A stretch of 64,000 nt of DNA from JASTVH01 sp042862465 (GCA_042862465.1 JASTVH010000007.1:1-64000); one strand, 5' to 3'; counted from the stretch's first letter, positions 8,236-16,985 are shown. Translations and numbers: made by a program. The notes: generated from the letters alone by a model not told the origin.

Positions 8236-8665
8236 GAGTGACCTCCAGTGGTTTTTGTATCGGCCGCAACCTCGACGCTTCGGCTGTTGCCACATTCAGG
8301 TTACGCCATTGCGTGCCTTGCCCTGAAAGTTAGCAGGAGCTGTGCCAACTGCAAGAAAATCTTATATTAACTTAATTTTCAATAGGTTAAAAAATAGATC
8401 CAAAAACATGCCAATTCTACCTGGGCGTCATAGCTGCCGCGCAACGTCCGATGGTGACGTTTTTTGTCACCTTTGCGCGAAAAATCCGGGCAGTCCCAAA
8501 GAGCACCGGGGACAGACCGTCTACACTATCCAGTAATGAATCAACCCTTCGAACGAAGCGAACCTTTCCAATCTCGGGGGGACAATCTAGACTTTCTGAA
8601 CCGACAAAGGCATTTCACCTGTTTACTGGCGCCCATTCCTGAGAACTTTATTCAAGAGATCTGAT
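8236..8665. other. Divergent pilA-pilB intergenic region
   Basis: This 430-bp region holds the pilA sigma-54 promoter (8333-8348) and a hairpin GGTGAC/GTCACC with a T-rich loop (8453-8471). It also has a segment at about 8490-8520 containing CACCGGGGACAGACC, which resembles a fragment of a dispersed intergenic repeat. A 42-codon open frame from ATG 8536 ends just before the pilB start but has no ribosome site, and I do not call it a gene. Confidence 0.6.
8333..8348 (-). promoter_or_regulatory. Sigma-54 promoter of pilA
   Basis: The minus strand reads TTGGCACAGCTCCTGC. It matches the sigma-54 consensus, with GG at -24 and GC at -12 exactly 12 bases apart. Transcription would start near 8321, giving a leader of roughly 86 nt before pilA. 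PilR-type activation is expected from the family, but no PilR gene is in this window. rpoN itself is at 46186-47673. Confidence 0.85.
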
Positions 8666-10387
8666 ATGGCAGACAATCCGTCCAACGTGGTCCTTACCGG
8701 ATTAGCACGCCGATTTGTCGAAGATGGTGTACTCGATGAGTCCACCGCAAAGGAGGCCTTCCTCCAGGCGAATAAAAACAAGATTCCCTTGGTCACCTAT
8801 CTGGTGCAGAACGATTTGGCCCCGGGCAAAGCTCTGGCGTATTCAGCAGGGATGGAATTTGGTGTCCCGGTCCTGGACCTCGATTCTTATTTACCGGAAA
8901 TGATTCCGGAAGGGTTGGTCGACGAAAAGCTTATTCGCAAGCACAACGCTCTACCCATTTATAAAAGAGGTAACCGGCTTTTCGTCGCGATGTCGGACCC
9001 CACCAATATCCAGGCGCTGGATGAACTCAAGTTCCATACTGGCCTGTCCACTGACGGGGTGTTGGTTGAGGAAAGTAAACTGGCGTCAGCGATCAACCGT
9101 TATTTGGAATCCCAGGACATGTCCATGTCTGGCGAAGGCATGGACGATGCGGACCTCGAAGATGTCGATGTAGAGGGCGGCGAAGAGGAAGACGAGCAGG
9201 CCGTTTCCGTCAATGAAGCAGACGACGCCCCCATTGTTAAATATGTGAATAAAATGTTGCTCGATGCCATTCGCGGCGGCGCCTCGGACATACATTTCGA
9301 GCCGTATGAAAAAACATACCGTGTCCGATTCAGAACCGACGGGATCCTGCAGGAAAAATCCAAACCCAACGTAAAACTGGGCTCAAAAATCGCCGCCCGC
9401 CTCAAAATCATGTCCCAGCTCGATATTTCGGAGCGCAGGGTGCCCCAGGATGGCCGGATCAAAATGAAGCTATCCAAGACCAAGGCGATTGATTTCCGGG
9501 TGAACACGCTGCCGACACTGTGGGGCGAAAAGATCGTTCTGCGGATCCTCGATCCAAGCAGCGCTCAGATGGGGATCGAACAGCTTGGTTACGAAGAGGA
9601 ACAGAAGCAGATGTACATGGATGCCCTGAAACAGCCGCAGGGCATGATTCTGGTTACAGGACCCACAGGATCGGGCAAAACTGTTTCGCTGTACACGGGC
9701 CTGAACATACTCAACACACCGGAAATCAACATCTCTACCGCCGAAGACCCGGCGGAAATCAACCTGGAGGGCATCAACCAGGTTAACGTCAATAACAAGG
9801 TTGGCCTCACCTTCGCCGAAGCACTGCGTTCCTTCCTGCGCCAGGATCCGGATGTTGTCATGGTTGGTGAGATACGAGACCTTGAAACGGCAAACATCGC
9901 CATCAAGGCGGCCCAGACGGGTCACCTTGTCCTTTCGACACTGCACACCAACAGCGCCCCTGAAACGCTTACGCGCTTGATGAATATGGGGGTGCCGGCT
10001 TTCAATATCGCGACTTCTGTCAGCCTGATCATTGCCCAGCGTCTTGGGCGACGCCTCTGCAAGGCGTGTAAGGAACCCATTGAGGTACCGTCAGAAACCC
10101 TGAAGAAGGAAGGGTTCACAGACGAACAAATTGAAACAGGCTTCACTTTGTACAGTCCCAAAGGCTGTGATAAATGCAATGGAGGCTATAAAGGACGGGT
10201 TGGCATCTACGAGGTGGTGAAGGTCACTCCCGAGATGTCTTCCATGATTATGGAAGAGGCAACATCAATCCAGATTGCCAAACAGGCCCAGCAAGAAGGG
10301 TTCAAGAATCTGAGGCAGTCCGCGCTTCTCAAGGTGATGGAAGGTGTCACCAGCCTTGAGGAAGCGAACCGAGTGACGAAGGATTAA
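8666..10387 (+). CDS. pilB: Type IV pilus extension ATPase
   Basis: This is the hexameric cytoplasmic ATPase that powers pilus assembly, 573 residues. An N-terminal GSPII_E domain (about 1-150) is followed by an acidic linker. The ATPase core has a Walker A motif GPTGSGKT near 332-339, Asp-box and Walker B segments (VMVGEIRDLETA), and a His-box (TGHLVLSTLHTN). Paired cysteines CKAC (about 466) and CDKC (about 500) form the PilB zinc site. It starts two bases after an unrelated short frame ends. pilC follows 2 bp later, so pilB-pilC form one transcription unit, with pilD farther downstream. Confidence 0.97.
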   Translation: MADNPSNVVLTGLARRFVEDGVLDESTAKEAFLQANKNKIPLVTYLVQNDLAPGKALAYSAGMEFGVPVLDLDSYLPEMIPEGLVDEKLIRKHNALPIYKRGNRLFVAMSDPTNIQALDELKFHTGLSTDGVLVEESKLASAINRYLESQDMSMSGEGMDDADLEDVDVEGGEEEDEQAVSVNEADDAPIVKYVNKMLLDAIRGGASDIHFEPYEKTYRVRFRTDGILQEKSKPNVKLGSKIAARLKIMSQLDISERRVPQDGRIKMKLSKTKAIDFRVNTLPTLWGEKIVLRILDPSSAQMGIEQLGYEEEQKQMYMDALKQPQGMILVTGPTGSGKTVSLYTGLNILNTPEINISTAEDPAEINLEGINQVNVNNKVGLTFAEALRSFLRQDPDVVMVGEIRDLETANIAIKAAQTGHLVLSTLHTNSAPETLTRLMNMGVPAFNIATSVSLIIAQRLGRRLCKACKEPIEVPSETLKKEGFTDEQIETGFTLYSPKGCDKCNGGYKGRVGIYEVVKVTPEMSSMIMEEATSIQIAKQAQQEGFKNLRQSALLKVMEGVTSLEEANRVTKD

Positions 10388-10389
10388 GC

Positions 10390-11616
10390 ATGGCGGAAAG
10401 AGCGCAACAAAAGTTAGATACCTTTATCTGGGAAGGTAAAGACCGTAAGGGCAACAAGACCAAGGGTGAAATCTCCGGTGCCTCCCTGGCCCTGGCAAAG
10501 GCTCAGCTCAGGAAACAGGGGGTTGTGCCCAGCAAGGTGAGGAAAAAGCCCAAACCGCTTTTCGGTGGCGGTAGCAAAAAGATTTCACCTTTCGACATAG
10601 CGATGTTCACACGGCAACTCGCCACCATGATGAAAGCGGGTGTGCCGCTGGTGCAATCCTTCGATATTGTTACGGACGGCCTGGAGCATCAGGGGCTAAA
10701 AGAGCTTGTCAGCAGTATTCGTGATGACGTCGCTTCAGGCACAAGCTTTGCCGGAGCCCTTAGAAGGCACCCAAGGCATTTTGATGACCTTTATTGCAAT
10801 CTGGTCGATTCCGGTGAGCGAGCCGGTGCATTGGAAAGTATGCTTGATCGCATCGCCACGTATCTCGAAAAAACGGAACTACTCAAGAAAAAGGTCAAAA
10901 AAGCAATGACTTACCCAATAGCGGTAGTCATCGTGGCCATTATCGTTACTGCAATCCTGCTCGTAAAAGTAGTACCGCAATTCGAGACGCTTTTTAAAGG
11001 GTTTGGAGCAGACCTCCCTGTATTCACCCAGATGGTCGTCAACCTCTCCAACTGGCTACAGACTTGGTGGTTTGTGGTACTTATTGCCATTGTGGGAACC
11101 GTCATGGGTTTCCGAGAGGCGAGAAGACGCTCTCAGGGCTTTTCAGATGCCGTCGACAAATACATACTGAAAATACCTGTTATGGGACCTATCATTGATA
11201 AATCGGCCGTTGCGAAGTTTGCTCGGGTGCTGTCGACAACTTTTGCTGCGGGGGTTCCTCTTGTAGACGCCCTGGACTCGGTATCTGGCGCGACAGGTAA
11301 TGCCGTATACAGAGACGCTGTAAAACATATCAAGGAAGAAGTCTCCAGTGGTACACAGCTGCAAACGGCCATGAAGCAGACCAACGCTTTTCCTGTCATG
11401 GCAGTACAGCTGACCTCTATTGGTGAAGAATCCGGGAATCTGGATGAGATGCTTTCGAAGGTGGCAGAACACTTTGAAGCAGAAGTCGACGATATGGTCG
11501 ACAATCTCACTGCTTTGATGGAACCGATGATTATGGCGGTTCTCGGCGTATTGGTGGGCGGACTCATTATCGCCATGTACCTCCCGATCTTCCAGATGGG
11601 CCAAGTCGTCGGCTAA
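10390..11616 (+). CDS. pilC: Type IV pilus inner-membrane platform protein
   Basis: This is the inner-membrane platform protein on which pilin subunits are assembled, 408 residues, the usual length. It has two repeated T2SSF domains: one around FTRQLATMMKAGVPLVQSF, the other around FARVLSTTFAAGVPLVDAL. Three membrane segments are visible, including PIAVVIVAIIVTAILLVKVV, and the C-terminus ends in a hydrophobic segment before GQVVG. The start is 2 bp after the pilB stop. Confidence 0.97.
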   Translation: MAERAQQKLDTFIWEGKDRKGNKTKGEISGASLALAKAQLRKQGVVPSKVRKKPKPLFGGGSKKISPFDIAMFTRQLATMMKAGVPLVQSFDIVTDGLEHQGLKELVSSIRDDVASGTSFAGALRRHPRHFDDLYCNLVDSGERAGALESMLDRIATYLEKTELLKKKVKKAMTYPIAVVIVAIIVTAILLVKVVPQFETLFKGFGADLPVFTQMVVNLSNWLQTWWFVVLIAIVGTVMGFREARRRSQGFSDAVDKYILKIPVMGPIIDKSAVAKFARVLSTTFAAGVPLVDALDSVSGATGNAVYRDAVKHIKEEVSSGTQLQTAMKQTNAFPVMAVQLTSIGEESGNLDEMLSKVAEHFEAEVDDMVDNLTALMEPMIMAVLGVLVGGLIIAMYLPIFQMGQVVG

Positions 11617-11657
11617 ACACCGCCTCTCGCCAAAACAACTTGTTAACATTCAACCGG

Positions 11658-11681
11658 GGGCGAATGCGTCAGCATTCGCCC
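11658..11681 (+). terminator. Hairpin between pilC and pilD
   Basis: A perfect 10-bp stem, GGGCGAATGC/GCATTCGCCC with loop GTCA, lies in the 93-bp pilC-pilD gap. Only two T residues follow, so it may be a weak terminator or an mRNA-stabilising hairpin that lowers pilD expression relative to pilC. Confidence 0.5.
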
Positions 11682-11709
11682 TTCCATTACCAAAGAAAAC
11701 TCTGAGCCA

Positions 11710-12588
11710 ATGGCATTCATCGACCAACTCATCGCCCAACCCTATATCTTCTACCCGGCCCTCTTTATCGCCTCCCTCTGCATCGGTAGCTTTCTCAACG
11801 TGGTGATCCACCGCCTGCCCGAAATGATGAAACGGGACTGGCGATCCCAATGCGAGGAGTTTCTGGAATACCCGGAAGATCAGCGCACCCAATTTGATCA
11901 CCTGGGCCTGGCCACGCCCCGCTCCCGGTGCCCTCACTGCGGCCACAAGATCACAGCACTGGAAAATATTCCTGTCATCAGTTACCTGTTCCTCAGAGGC
12001 CGCTGCTCCGGGTGCCAGGCGCAGATTTCGCCTCGCTATCCGATCGTCGAGCTGATCACGGGGGTTTTATCGGTCCTCACCGTCTATTTGCTGGGGGCGC
12101 AATGGGCAGGGCTGATTTCGCTTGCGCTGGTGTGGTCCCTGATTGCCCTGACACTGATCGACTACGACACCCAACTGCTCCCTGACAGCATCACGCTCCC
12201 CCTGCTCTGGCTGGGCTTAGTGGTCAACTATTTCGGGCAACTGGTGCCCTTTGAGGACGCTTTCTGGGGGGCGATTGTCGGCTACCTGGCGCTTTGGATC
12301 GTCTACCACCTGTTCCGCATTCTGACCGGCAAGGAAGGCATGGGGCACGGCGATTTCAAGCTGCTGAGTGCCCTGGGCGCCTGGCTGGGCTGGCAGATGC
12401 TGCCGGCAGTGATTCTGCTGTCCTCCCTGGTAGGTGCCGTGGTCGGTATCACACTGATCCTGTTCAAGGGGCATGACCGGGCCCAGCCGATTCCCTTCGG
12501 CCCTTATCTGGCCGCGGCGGGGTTGCTGACTTTGCTCTGGGGTGGTGAACTACAGGCTCTGTGGTACAACTTCCTGGGGGTTCACTGA
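11710..12588 (+). CDS. pilD: Prepilin peptidase / N-methyltransferase
   Basis: This inner-membrane aspartyl protease cleaves type IV prepilin leaders and methylates the new N-terminus. It has 292 residues. The cytoplasmic zinc-type loop has two CxxC pairs: CPHCGHK near 75 and CSGCQAQ near 100. The catalytic aspartates sit in LIDYDTQLLPD and in GHGDFKLL. About eight membrane segments are visible. It serves the pilin in this locus and, in related bacteria, type II secretion pseudopilins. Its stop overlaps the coaE ATG by one base. Confidence 0.97.
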   Translation: MAFIDQLIAQPYIFYPALFIASLCIGSFLNVVIHRLPEMMKRDWRSQCEEFLEYPEDQRTQFDHLGLATPRSRCPHCGHKITALENIPVISYLFLRGRCSGCQAQISPRYPIVELITGVLSVLTVYLLGAQWAGLISLALVWSLIALTLIDYDTQLLPDSITLPLLWLGLVVNYFGQLVPFEDAFWGAIVGYLALWIVYHLFRILTGKEGMGHGDFKLLSALGAWLGWQMLPAVILLSSLVGAVVGITLILFKGHDRAQPIPFGPYLAAAGLLTLLWGGELQALWYNFLGVH

Positions 12589-13205
12589 TGTGGGTTGTCG
12601 GCCTGACGGGTGGCATTGGCAGTGGCAAGTCGACCGTTGCCAGCCTGTTTGAAAACAAGGGTATCGTCACCGTGGATGCGGATGAGGTGGCGCGAGAAGT
12701 GGTGGAGCCTGGACAGCCGGCGCTCAAGGCCATCGCGGATCACTTCGGCGCCGACATCCTGGACCGCAAGGGCCGGCTGGATCGTACGACGCTCCGGCAC
12801 CGCATCTTTGCCGACGAAGCCGAACGCAAATGGCTGGAAGCCCTGCTCCATCCGCTGATTCGCGAGTCCATCGTCGAACAGCTGCGAACCGCTGAATCTC
12901 CTTATGCCATTCTGGTCTCCCCCCTGTTGCTGGAAACCGATCAGCACGCGCTCTGCCAGCGTGTCCTGGTGGTTGATGTACCGCCGGAAACCCAGATTCA
13001 ACGCACGGTTTCCCGCGACAACAACACCGAGGAACAGGTACGTCGCATCCTGGCGGCACAGATGAATCGGGACGAGCGTCTTGCCAAGGCGGATGACGTG
13101 ATAGACAACACCGACACGCTGGACATCGTGGCCCACCACGTCGATCAGTTGCACGAGGAATACCTTGCGCTGAGCGAACAAGGCACTAATATGGGCGCTA
13201 TCTGA
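12588..13205 (+). CDS. coaE: Dephospho-CoA kinase
   Basis: This enzyme phosphorylates dephospho-CoA in the last step of coenzyme A synthesis. It has 205 residues. The P-loop GLTGGIGSGKST is at the N-terminus, and the region DADEVAREVV follows. The ATG at 12588 overlaps the pilD stop (TGATG). A longer in-frame start at 12561 lies inside pilD and would place ten extra residues before the P-loop strand, so I reject it. pilD-coaE-yacG is a common order in gammaproteobacteria. Confidence 0.96.
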   Translation: MWVVGLTGGIGSGKSTVASLFENKGIVTVDADEVAREVVEPGQPALKAIADHFGADILDRKGRLDRTTLRHRIFADEAERKWLEALLHPLIRESIVEQLRTAESPYAILVSPLLLETDQHALCQRVLVVDVPPETQIQRTVSRDNNTEEQVRRILAAQMNRDERLAKADDVIDNTDTLDIVAHHVDQLHEEYLALSEQGTNMGAI

Positions 13206-13233
13206 ACCCATCGCAGCAATGACGCGAGGCCCG

Positions 13234-13440
13234 ATGAGCGACACTTCTATCACTGTCCAGTGCCCGACGTGCAAAAAAGACATTCCCTGGTCCGATGAAT
13301 ACCCTTACCGGCCGTTCTGTTCCGAGCGCTGCCGCAAGATTGATTTGGGTTCCTGGGCTGACGAGTCCTTCCGTATTCCCGGAGAGCCGGTGATGCCGGA
13401 GGATCTGGAAGACGTCGACAGATCACAGCAGGAGCATTAG
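13234..13440 (+). CDS. yacG: DNA gyrase inhibitor YacG (zinc protein)
   Basis: This is a small zinc-binding protein of 68 residues that in Escherichia coli binds GyrB and inhibits DNA gyrase. The zinc ligands are in CPTCKKDIPW and FCSERC. The tail is acidic (EDLEDVDRSQQ). I use the ATG at 13234 because GAGG sits five bases before it. The ATG at 13219 has no ribosome site. It is co-directional with pilD-coaE. Confidence 0.93.
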   Translation: MSDTSITVQCPTCKKDIPWSDEYPYRPFCSERCRKIDLGSWADESFRIPGEPVMPEDLEDVDRSQQEH

Positions 13441-13443
13441 CAC

Positions 13444-13917
13444 ATGGGACAATGCGTGTTCTGCCAGATCATTGCGGGTCAGCTGGAAGACTCCCGCGTT
13501 CATGAAGACGAGCATTGCATTGCCATCATGGACATTCACCCCCTCGGCGACGGGCACGTCATCGTGATCTCCAAGCACCATCATCGCCAGGTGACGGAAC
13601 TGCCGGAAGAAGACAGCGACCATCTGTTCAAGGTGGCCAATCGTATACTGCGCGCGCAGCGCTCATTGGGATGGGGCCACGAAGGCACTCATGTGCTGCT
13701 GAATGACGGTGCTGCCGCAAATCAAACCGTCCCCCACATTCACGTCCACATCATTCCGCGACAACGGGGGGATGCGCTGCGTTCGATGGCACGCTTGGCC
13801 CTGCATGTCACCGGATTGTTTGGCCCCAAGGCCTCCCGAGCGAAACTCGAACGTCAGGCCAGCGAGCTGCGGGCTGCTCTGACGGGATCCACGGTCATGC
13901 TGCAACCGGAGGCCTGA
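13444..13917 (+). CDS. HIT family nucleotide-binding protein
   Basis: This is a histidine-triad protein of 157 residues, expected to hydrolyse or transfer nucleotidyl groups. The triad HIHVHIIP is near residues 98-105. The N-terminal CVFCQIIAGQL is the typical zinc-type start of HinT-like and Ap4A-hydrolase-like members. It begins 3 bp after yacG. The next gene, lrgA-like, starts 8 bp downstream. The exact substrate is not determined. Confidence 0.9.
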   Translation: MGQCVFCQIIAGQLEDSRVHEDEHCIAIMDIHPLGDGHVIVISKHHHRQVTELPEEDSDHLFKVANRILRAQRSLGWGHEGTHVLLNDGAAANQTVPHIHVHIIPRQRGDALRSMARLALHVTGLFGPKASRAKLERQASELRAALTGSTVMLQPEA

Positions 13918-13924
13918 GTACGAC

Positions 13925-14296
13925 GTGCACGGGCTGCTCCTGATCCTGATTTTCCAACTCACTGGTGCCTGGCTCGTGGATACAACCCAGGCTCCCGTCC
14001 CTGGTGCCATTGTGGGGTTGATCCTGTTTTTCGCCTACCTGGTGGCGACTCGCGGAGGCCGGCCGCCGGAACGCCGCACTGGCCAATACCTGATCAGCCA
14101 CCTGCCGCTGCTTTTCGTGCCCGCCGGCGTCGGGGTCATGACCTACGGAGATTTACTGCAGGCTCAGGCGCTGCCCATCGGACTGGCACTGATTCTGGGC
14201 ACCCTGATCGCTTTTGTGGTCACGGCGCTGCTCATGCAGCATTTCATTGGGAAAACACCTCAACGGAACGAGGATGGCGACCATGGAACTGACTGA
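13925..14296 (+). CDS. CidA/LrgA family membrane protein
   Basis: This is a 123-residue membrane protein with four hydrophobic segments. It has the LrgA/CidA family pattern, including PVPGAIVGLILFF and the LPLLFVPAGVGVMTY segment. The family is compared with holins and linked to murein hydrolase control or metabolite transport. It starts with GTG 8 bp after the HIT gene and overlaps the LrgB-like gene by 14 bases, the usual paired arrangement. The direction of its effect on autolysis cannot be inferred. Confidence 0.88.
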   Translation: MHGLLLILIFQLTGAWLVDTTQAPVPGAIVGLILFFAYLVATRGGRPPERRTGQYLISHLPLLFVPAGVGVMTYGDLLQAQALPIGLALILGTLIAFVVTALLMQHFIGKTPQRNEDGDHGTD

Positions 14297-14975
14297 GACG
14301 CCTCTTTTCTGGCTTCCCGTCACCATCGGCGCCTACCTGGCCGGGCGCTGGCTGTATCGCCGGTCCGGCGGAGTCAGCTTTCTGCAACCGGTACTGGTTT
14401 CAATTATTCTGATCGTCAGTCTGCTCCTCATTCTCGAGGTCTCCTACGCACGTTATTTCCAGTCTGTGAAGATCATTCATTTCCTGTTGGGTACGGCAAC
14501 GGTGGCCTTGGCGATCCCGCTCTATGACAACCTGGGGCTGATTCGGCAAAAGGCCCGACCGTTTATTCTGACGCTGCTGGTCAGTGGTATCGTAGCCTCT
14601 GGAAGCGCCGTGGGGCTGGCGTGGTGGGCCGGCGCTGATGCGCCTCTGTTACTTTCACTGGCTCCCAAATCCATCACCACACCGTTTGCCATCGGGGTCG
14701 CTGAAAGGCTGGGGGGTTACCCCGCACTCGCCGCCAGCTTCGTCATCACCACTGGCATTCTGGTGGCGGCGTTCGGCTCTCCTCTCTTGCGGCTGTTGGG
14801 TGTCACGCATCCAGCCGCACAGGGTTGTGCCTTTGGCATGACCGGGCACGGCATTGGTACGGCCCGGGCATTCGAACTGGACCCTCAAGCCGGCGCTTTT
14901 TCGGCCCTTTCCATGAGCCTGATGGGGCTTTACACCGTCTTCGGCATGGCCTTGTTACATGGGTGGTTCGGATGA
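14283..14975 (+). CDS. LrgB family membrane protein
   Basis: This is the partner of the preceding LrgA-like protein, 230 residues and mostly membrane-embedded. LSLAPKSITTPFAIGVAERLGG and AFGMTGHGIGTARAFE are characteristic of the LrgB/YohK family. I start at the ATG at 14283, nine bases after GAGG. An ATG at 14274 is also possible. Its stop overlaps the next gene start by 4 bases (ATGA), so all three are probably one transcript. Confidence 0.9.
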   Translation: MELTETPLFWLPVTIGAYLAGRWLYRRSGGVSFLQPVLVSIILIVSLLLILEVSYARYFQSVKIIHFLLGTATVALAIPLYDNLGLIRQKARPFILTLLVSGIVASGSAVGLAWWAGADAPLLLSLAPKSITTPFAIGVAERLGGYPALAASFVITTGILVAAFGSPLLRLLGVTHPAAQGCAFGMTGHGIGTARAFELDPQAGAFSALSMSLMGLYTVFGMALLHGWFG

Positions 14976-16060
14976 CCGTACATCTTTCCCGATTGCACCG
15001 CGTGACATGCCGCCTCTTGCAGGGCTGTGTATTGGGAGCGCTCCTCTCCCCCCTGTCAGCTGTCGCCGAAGACGACGACTACAATTACCTGCGCCCGCTG
15101 GAGCTCGAAGTCCTGCCCTGGCAGTTCTATGACTTCCCTCCCCAAGAACGCTACGGCACACGCCGGGAGAGCTGGTGGCTGAATGGCTCCGACTGGGTCA
15201 TGGACCAACGTGATATCCGTTCCAGTGAAATCGAAAATCTGGGTGAATGGCTGGACCATGTCCTCTCGGGCGAGGCCATCACCCGTCCGGACAACGACAG
15301 TTACGTGCGAATCGGTATGGCCACACGCTGGGAGAAGTCCGGGCTGGTCAGCTTCGAGCCGGAAGCGCGATTCCGGGTAGACCTCCCCACAGTCCGGGAA
15401 AAGCTACGCCTGGTCGTGGAAAGCACACCGGATGAATTCATCCCCCTGGAGGAACAGCGCCGCGACCGCACCCTGCTGGAACCGGAACGCACCGATAATG
15501 ACCCCATCGGTGCCTTACGCTACCTGTCACAGATTACCGATCGGTGGTCCGCGTCCAGTGACGTGGGTGTCCGCCTCGGCATACCGCTGAATCCGTTCTG
15601 GCGCTCCCGTTTCCGCGCCCACTGGGACCTCGATTCCGGCTGGGACATGCTCGCCGAGCAGCGGGTTTACTACTTCAATATCGATGGCTGGGGCGAAACC
15701 ACCCGGCTTCGTTTCGACCGCAATCTGACCGAAGACTGGCACGTGGCCGCCCAGTCGGAAATGCGCTGGATCCATGATGAACGCCGTTTTGCCCTGGCCC
15801 AGACCTGGTCCGCCGGTCGTCGAATCGACACCCGAACTCACCTGGTGAGTAGCATTGGCGTGCTGGGTGACAGCAAACCCAACTGGCGTACTTCGGAGTA
15901 CTTCCTCGACCTGCGTATCCGCCATCGGTTCTACAAGCACTGGCTTTTTGGTGAAGCTATTCCGGCGCTGTCATTTCCCCGGGAGGATGCATTCGAGCCC
16001 AACCCCTCGATCACCTTCCGTATTGAGATGTTTTTTGCCGGGGAGGATCGTTTTGACTGA
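14972..16060 (+). CDS. Uncharacterised exported protein linked to LrgAB
   Basis: I do not recognise this 362-residue protein. A signal peptide is visible (basic start, then VLGALLSPLSAVA, cleavage before EDDD). The rest is rich in Trp, Arg and acidic residues with alternating patterns, such as RHRFYKHWLFGEAIPAL and SITFRIEMFFAG, that suit beta-strands of an outer-membrane or periplasmic protein. The ATG overlaps the LrgB-like stop by 4 bases. The upstream part of the frame lies within lrgB and is not used. The trmO start lies inside its last codons. Function is unknown, and coupling to LrgAB suggests a cell-envelope role. Confidence 0.75.
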   Translation: MTVHLSRLHRVTCRLLQGCVLGALLSPLSAVAEDDDYNYLRPLELEVLPWQFYDFPPQERYGTRRESWWLNGSDWVMDQRDIRSSEIENLGEWLDHVLSGEAITRPDNDSYVRIGMATRWEKSGLVSFEPEARFRVDLPTVREKLRLVVESTPDEFIPLEEQRRDRTLLEPERTDNDPIGALRYLSQITDRWSASSDVGVRLGIPLNPFWRSRFRAHWDLDSGWDMLAEQRVYYFNIDGWGETTRLRFDRNLTEDWHVAAQSEMRWIHDERRFALAQTWSAGRRIDTRTHLVSSIGVLGDSKPNWRTSEYFLDLRIRHRFYKHWLFGEAIPALSFPREDAFEPNPSITFRIEMFFAGEDRFD

Positions 16061-16802
16061 CGGCGCCCCCAGCACGGCTCGTTACGAAATGGCCGCCATC
16101 GGTGTCGTGCACTCCTGTTTCAAAGAGAAATTCGGGATCCCAAGACAACCCGGCCTGACTCGACACGCCTACGGCACCATCGAGCTTTATCCGCCCTACA
16201 ATCGCGTAGAAGCCCTGCGTGGCCTGGAAAGCTTCTCCCACCTCTGGGTGGAATTCATCTTTCACCAAAACGCAGCCTCCGAACGGGTGACGGCCCGCCC
16301 GCCACGACTGGGTGGCAATCAACGCATGGGCGTACTCGCCACGCGCTCCTCATTCAGACCCAATCGCCTGGGGCTGTCGGTAGTGGAACTGGTAAGCGTG
16401 GAACACTCTGCTGAAGGAAGCCAGCTTGTCATCAAGGGGCTCGATCTGGTCGAGGGCACGCCTGTTCTGGATATCAAACCCTACCTGCCCTATGCGGACG
16501 CTCCCAAAGACGCGCGCTCCGGCTGGGTCCAATCACCGCCGGCACCGGCAATGACCGTGACCTTCGCACCCGGAATTGACGATCAACTCGAGGCACTGGA
16601 ACAGGCCGGTTATCGCGCGTTTCGGGAGCTGATCATCGACATTCTGTCCTTTGACCCCCGCCCCGCCTATCGCCAGGGAAAAGACGACCAGCGTCACTAC
16701 GGTATCCGCCTGTATGACTTCGACGTGCGTTGGCACCTGCTCGAACCGGGAAAGATCGAGGTCACAACCATTGATTCGCAAACAGTTGTAAAACAGAGAT
16801 AG
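16053..16802 (+). CDS. trmO: tRNA-Thr(t6A37) N6-methyltransferase
   Basis: This is a TrmO/TsaA-family enzyme that methylates t6A37 of threonine tRNA using SAM. It has 249 residues. Family motifs are IGVVHSCFKEKFGIPRQPGL near the start, FSHLWVEFIFH, and RSSFRPNRLGLSVVEL. The likely start is TTG at 16053, six bases after GGGGAGG and overlapping the previous gene by 8 bases. The ATG at 16089 lacks a ribosome site and would leave fewer residues before the first conserved strand than in Escherichia coli TrmO. The C-terminal domain (FREL..DILSFDPRPAYR) is typical. Confidence 0.9.
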   Translation: MTDGAPSTARYEMAAIGVVHSCFKEKFGIPRQPGLTRHAYGTIELYPPYNRVEALRGLESFSHLWVEFIFHQNAASERVTARPPRLGGNQRMGVLATRSSFRPNRLGLSVVELVSVEHSAEGSQLVIKGLDLVEGTPVLDIKPYLPYADAPKDARSGWVQSPPAPAMTVTFAPGIDDQLEALEQAGYRAFRELIIDILSFDPRPAYRQGKDDQRHYGIRLYDFDVRWHLLEPGKIEVTTIDSQTVVKQR

Positions 16803-16985
16803 ACCTTTTCTCAAAAGGCTTACAGAATGAAAGGAGATTAGAATCCGTTCCGGTAAGCCATATTTGGTATAGTAGCTATTTTGGGCGACGCCTCTCCCGT
16901 AAGAGGCTCTCCTGCCCATGTCCTGAAGGAGGACGCTCTCGCATCACGAGGAGGAGCGCTGGCAGGTCAAGAAAGGAATCGTTAC

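Noticed and set aside
8464..8664. Small frame ending just before pilB
   Set aside because: No ribosome site at either ATG and no family resemblance; it lies in the promoter region.
12561..12590. Upstream start for coaE inside pilD
   Set aside because: The ATG at 12588 overlaps the pilD stop and gives the normal N-terminus right before the P-loop; the longer form adds unrelated residues.
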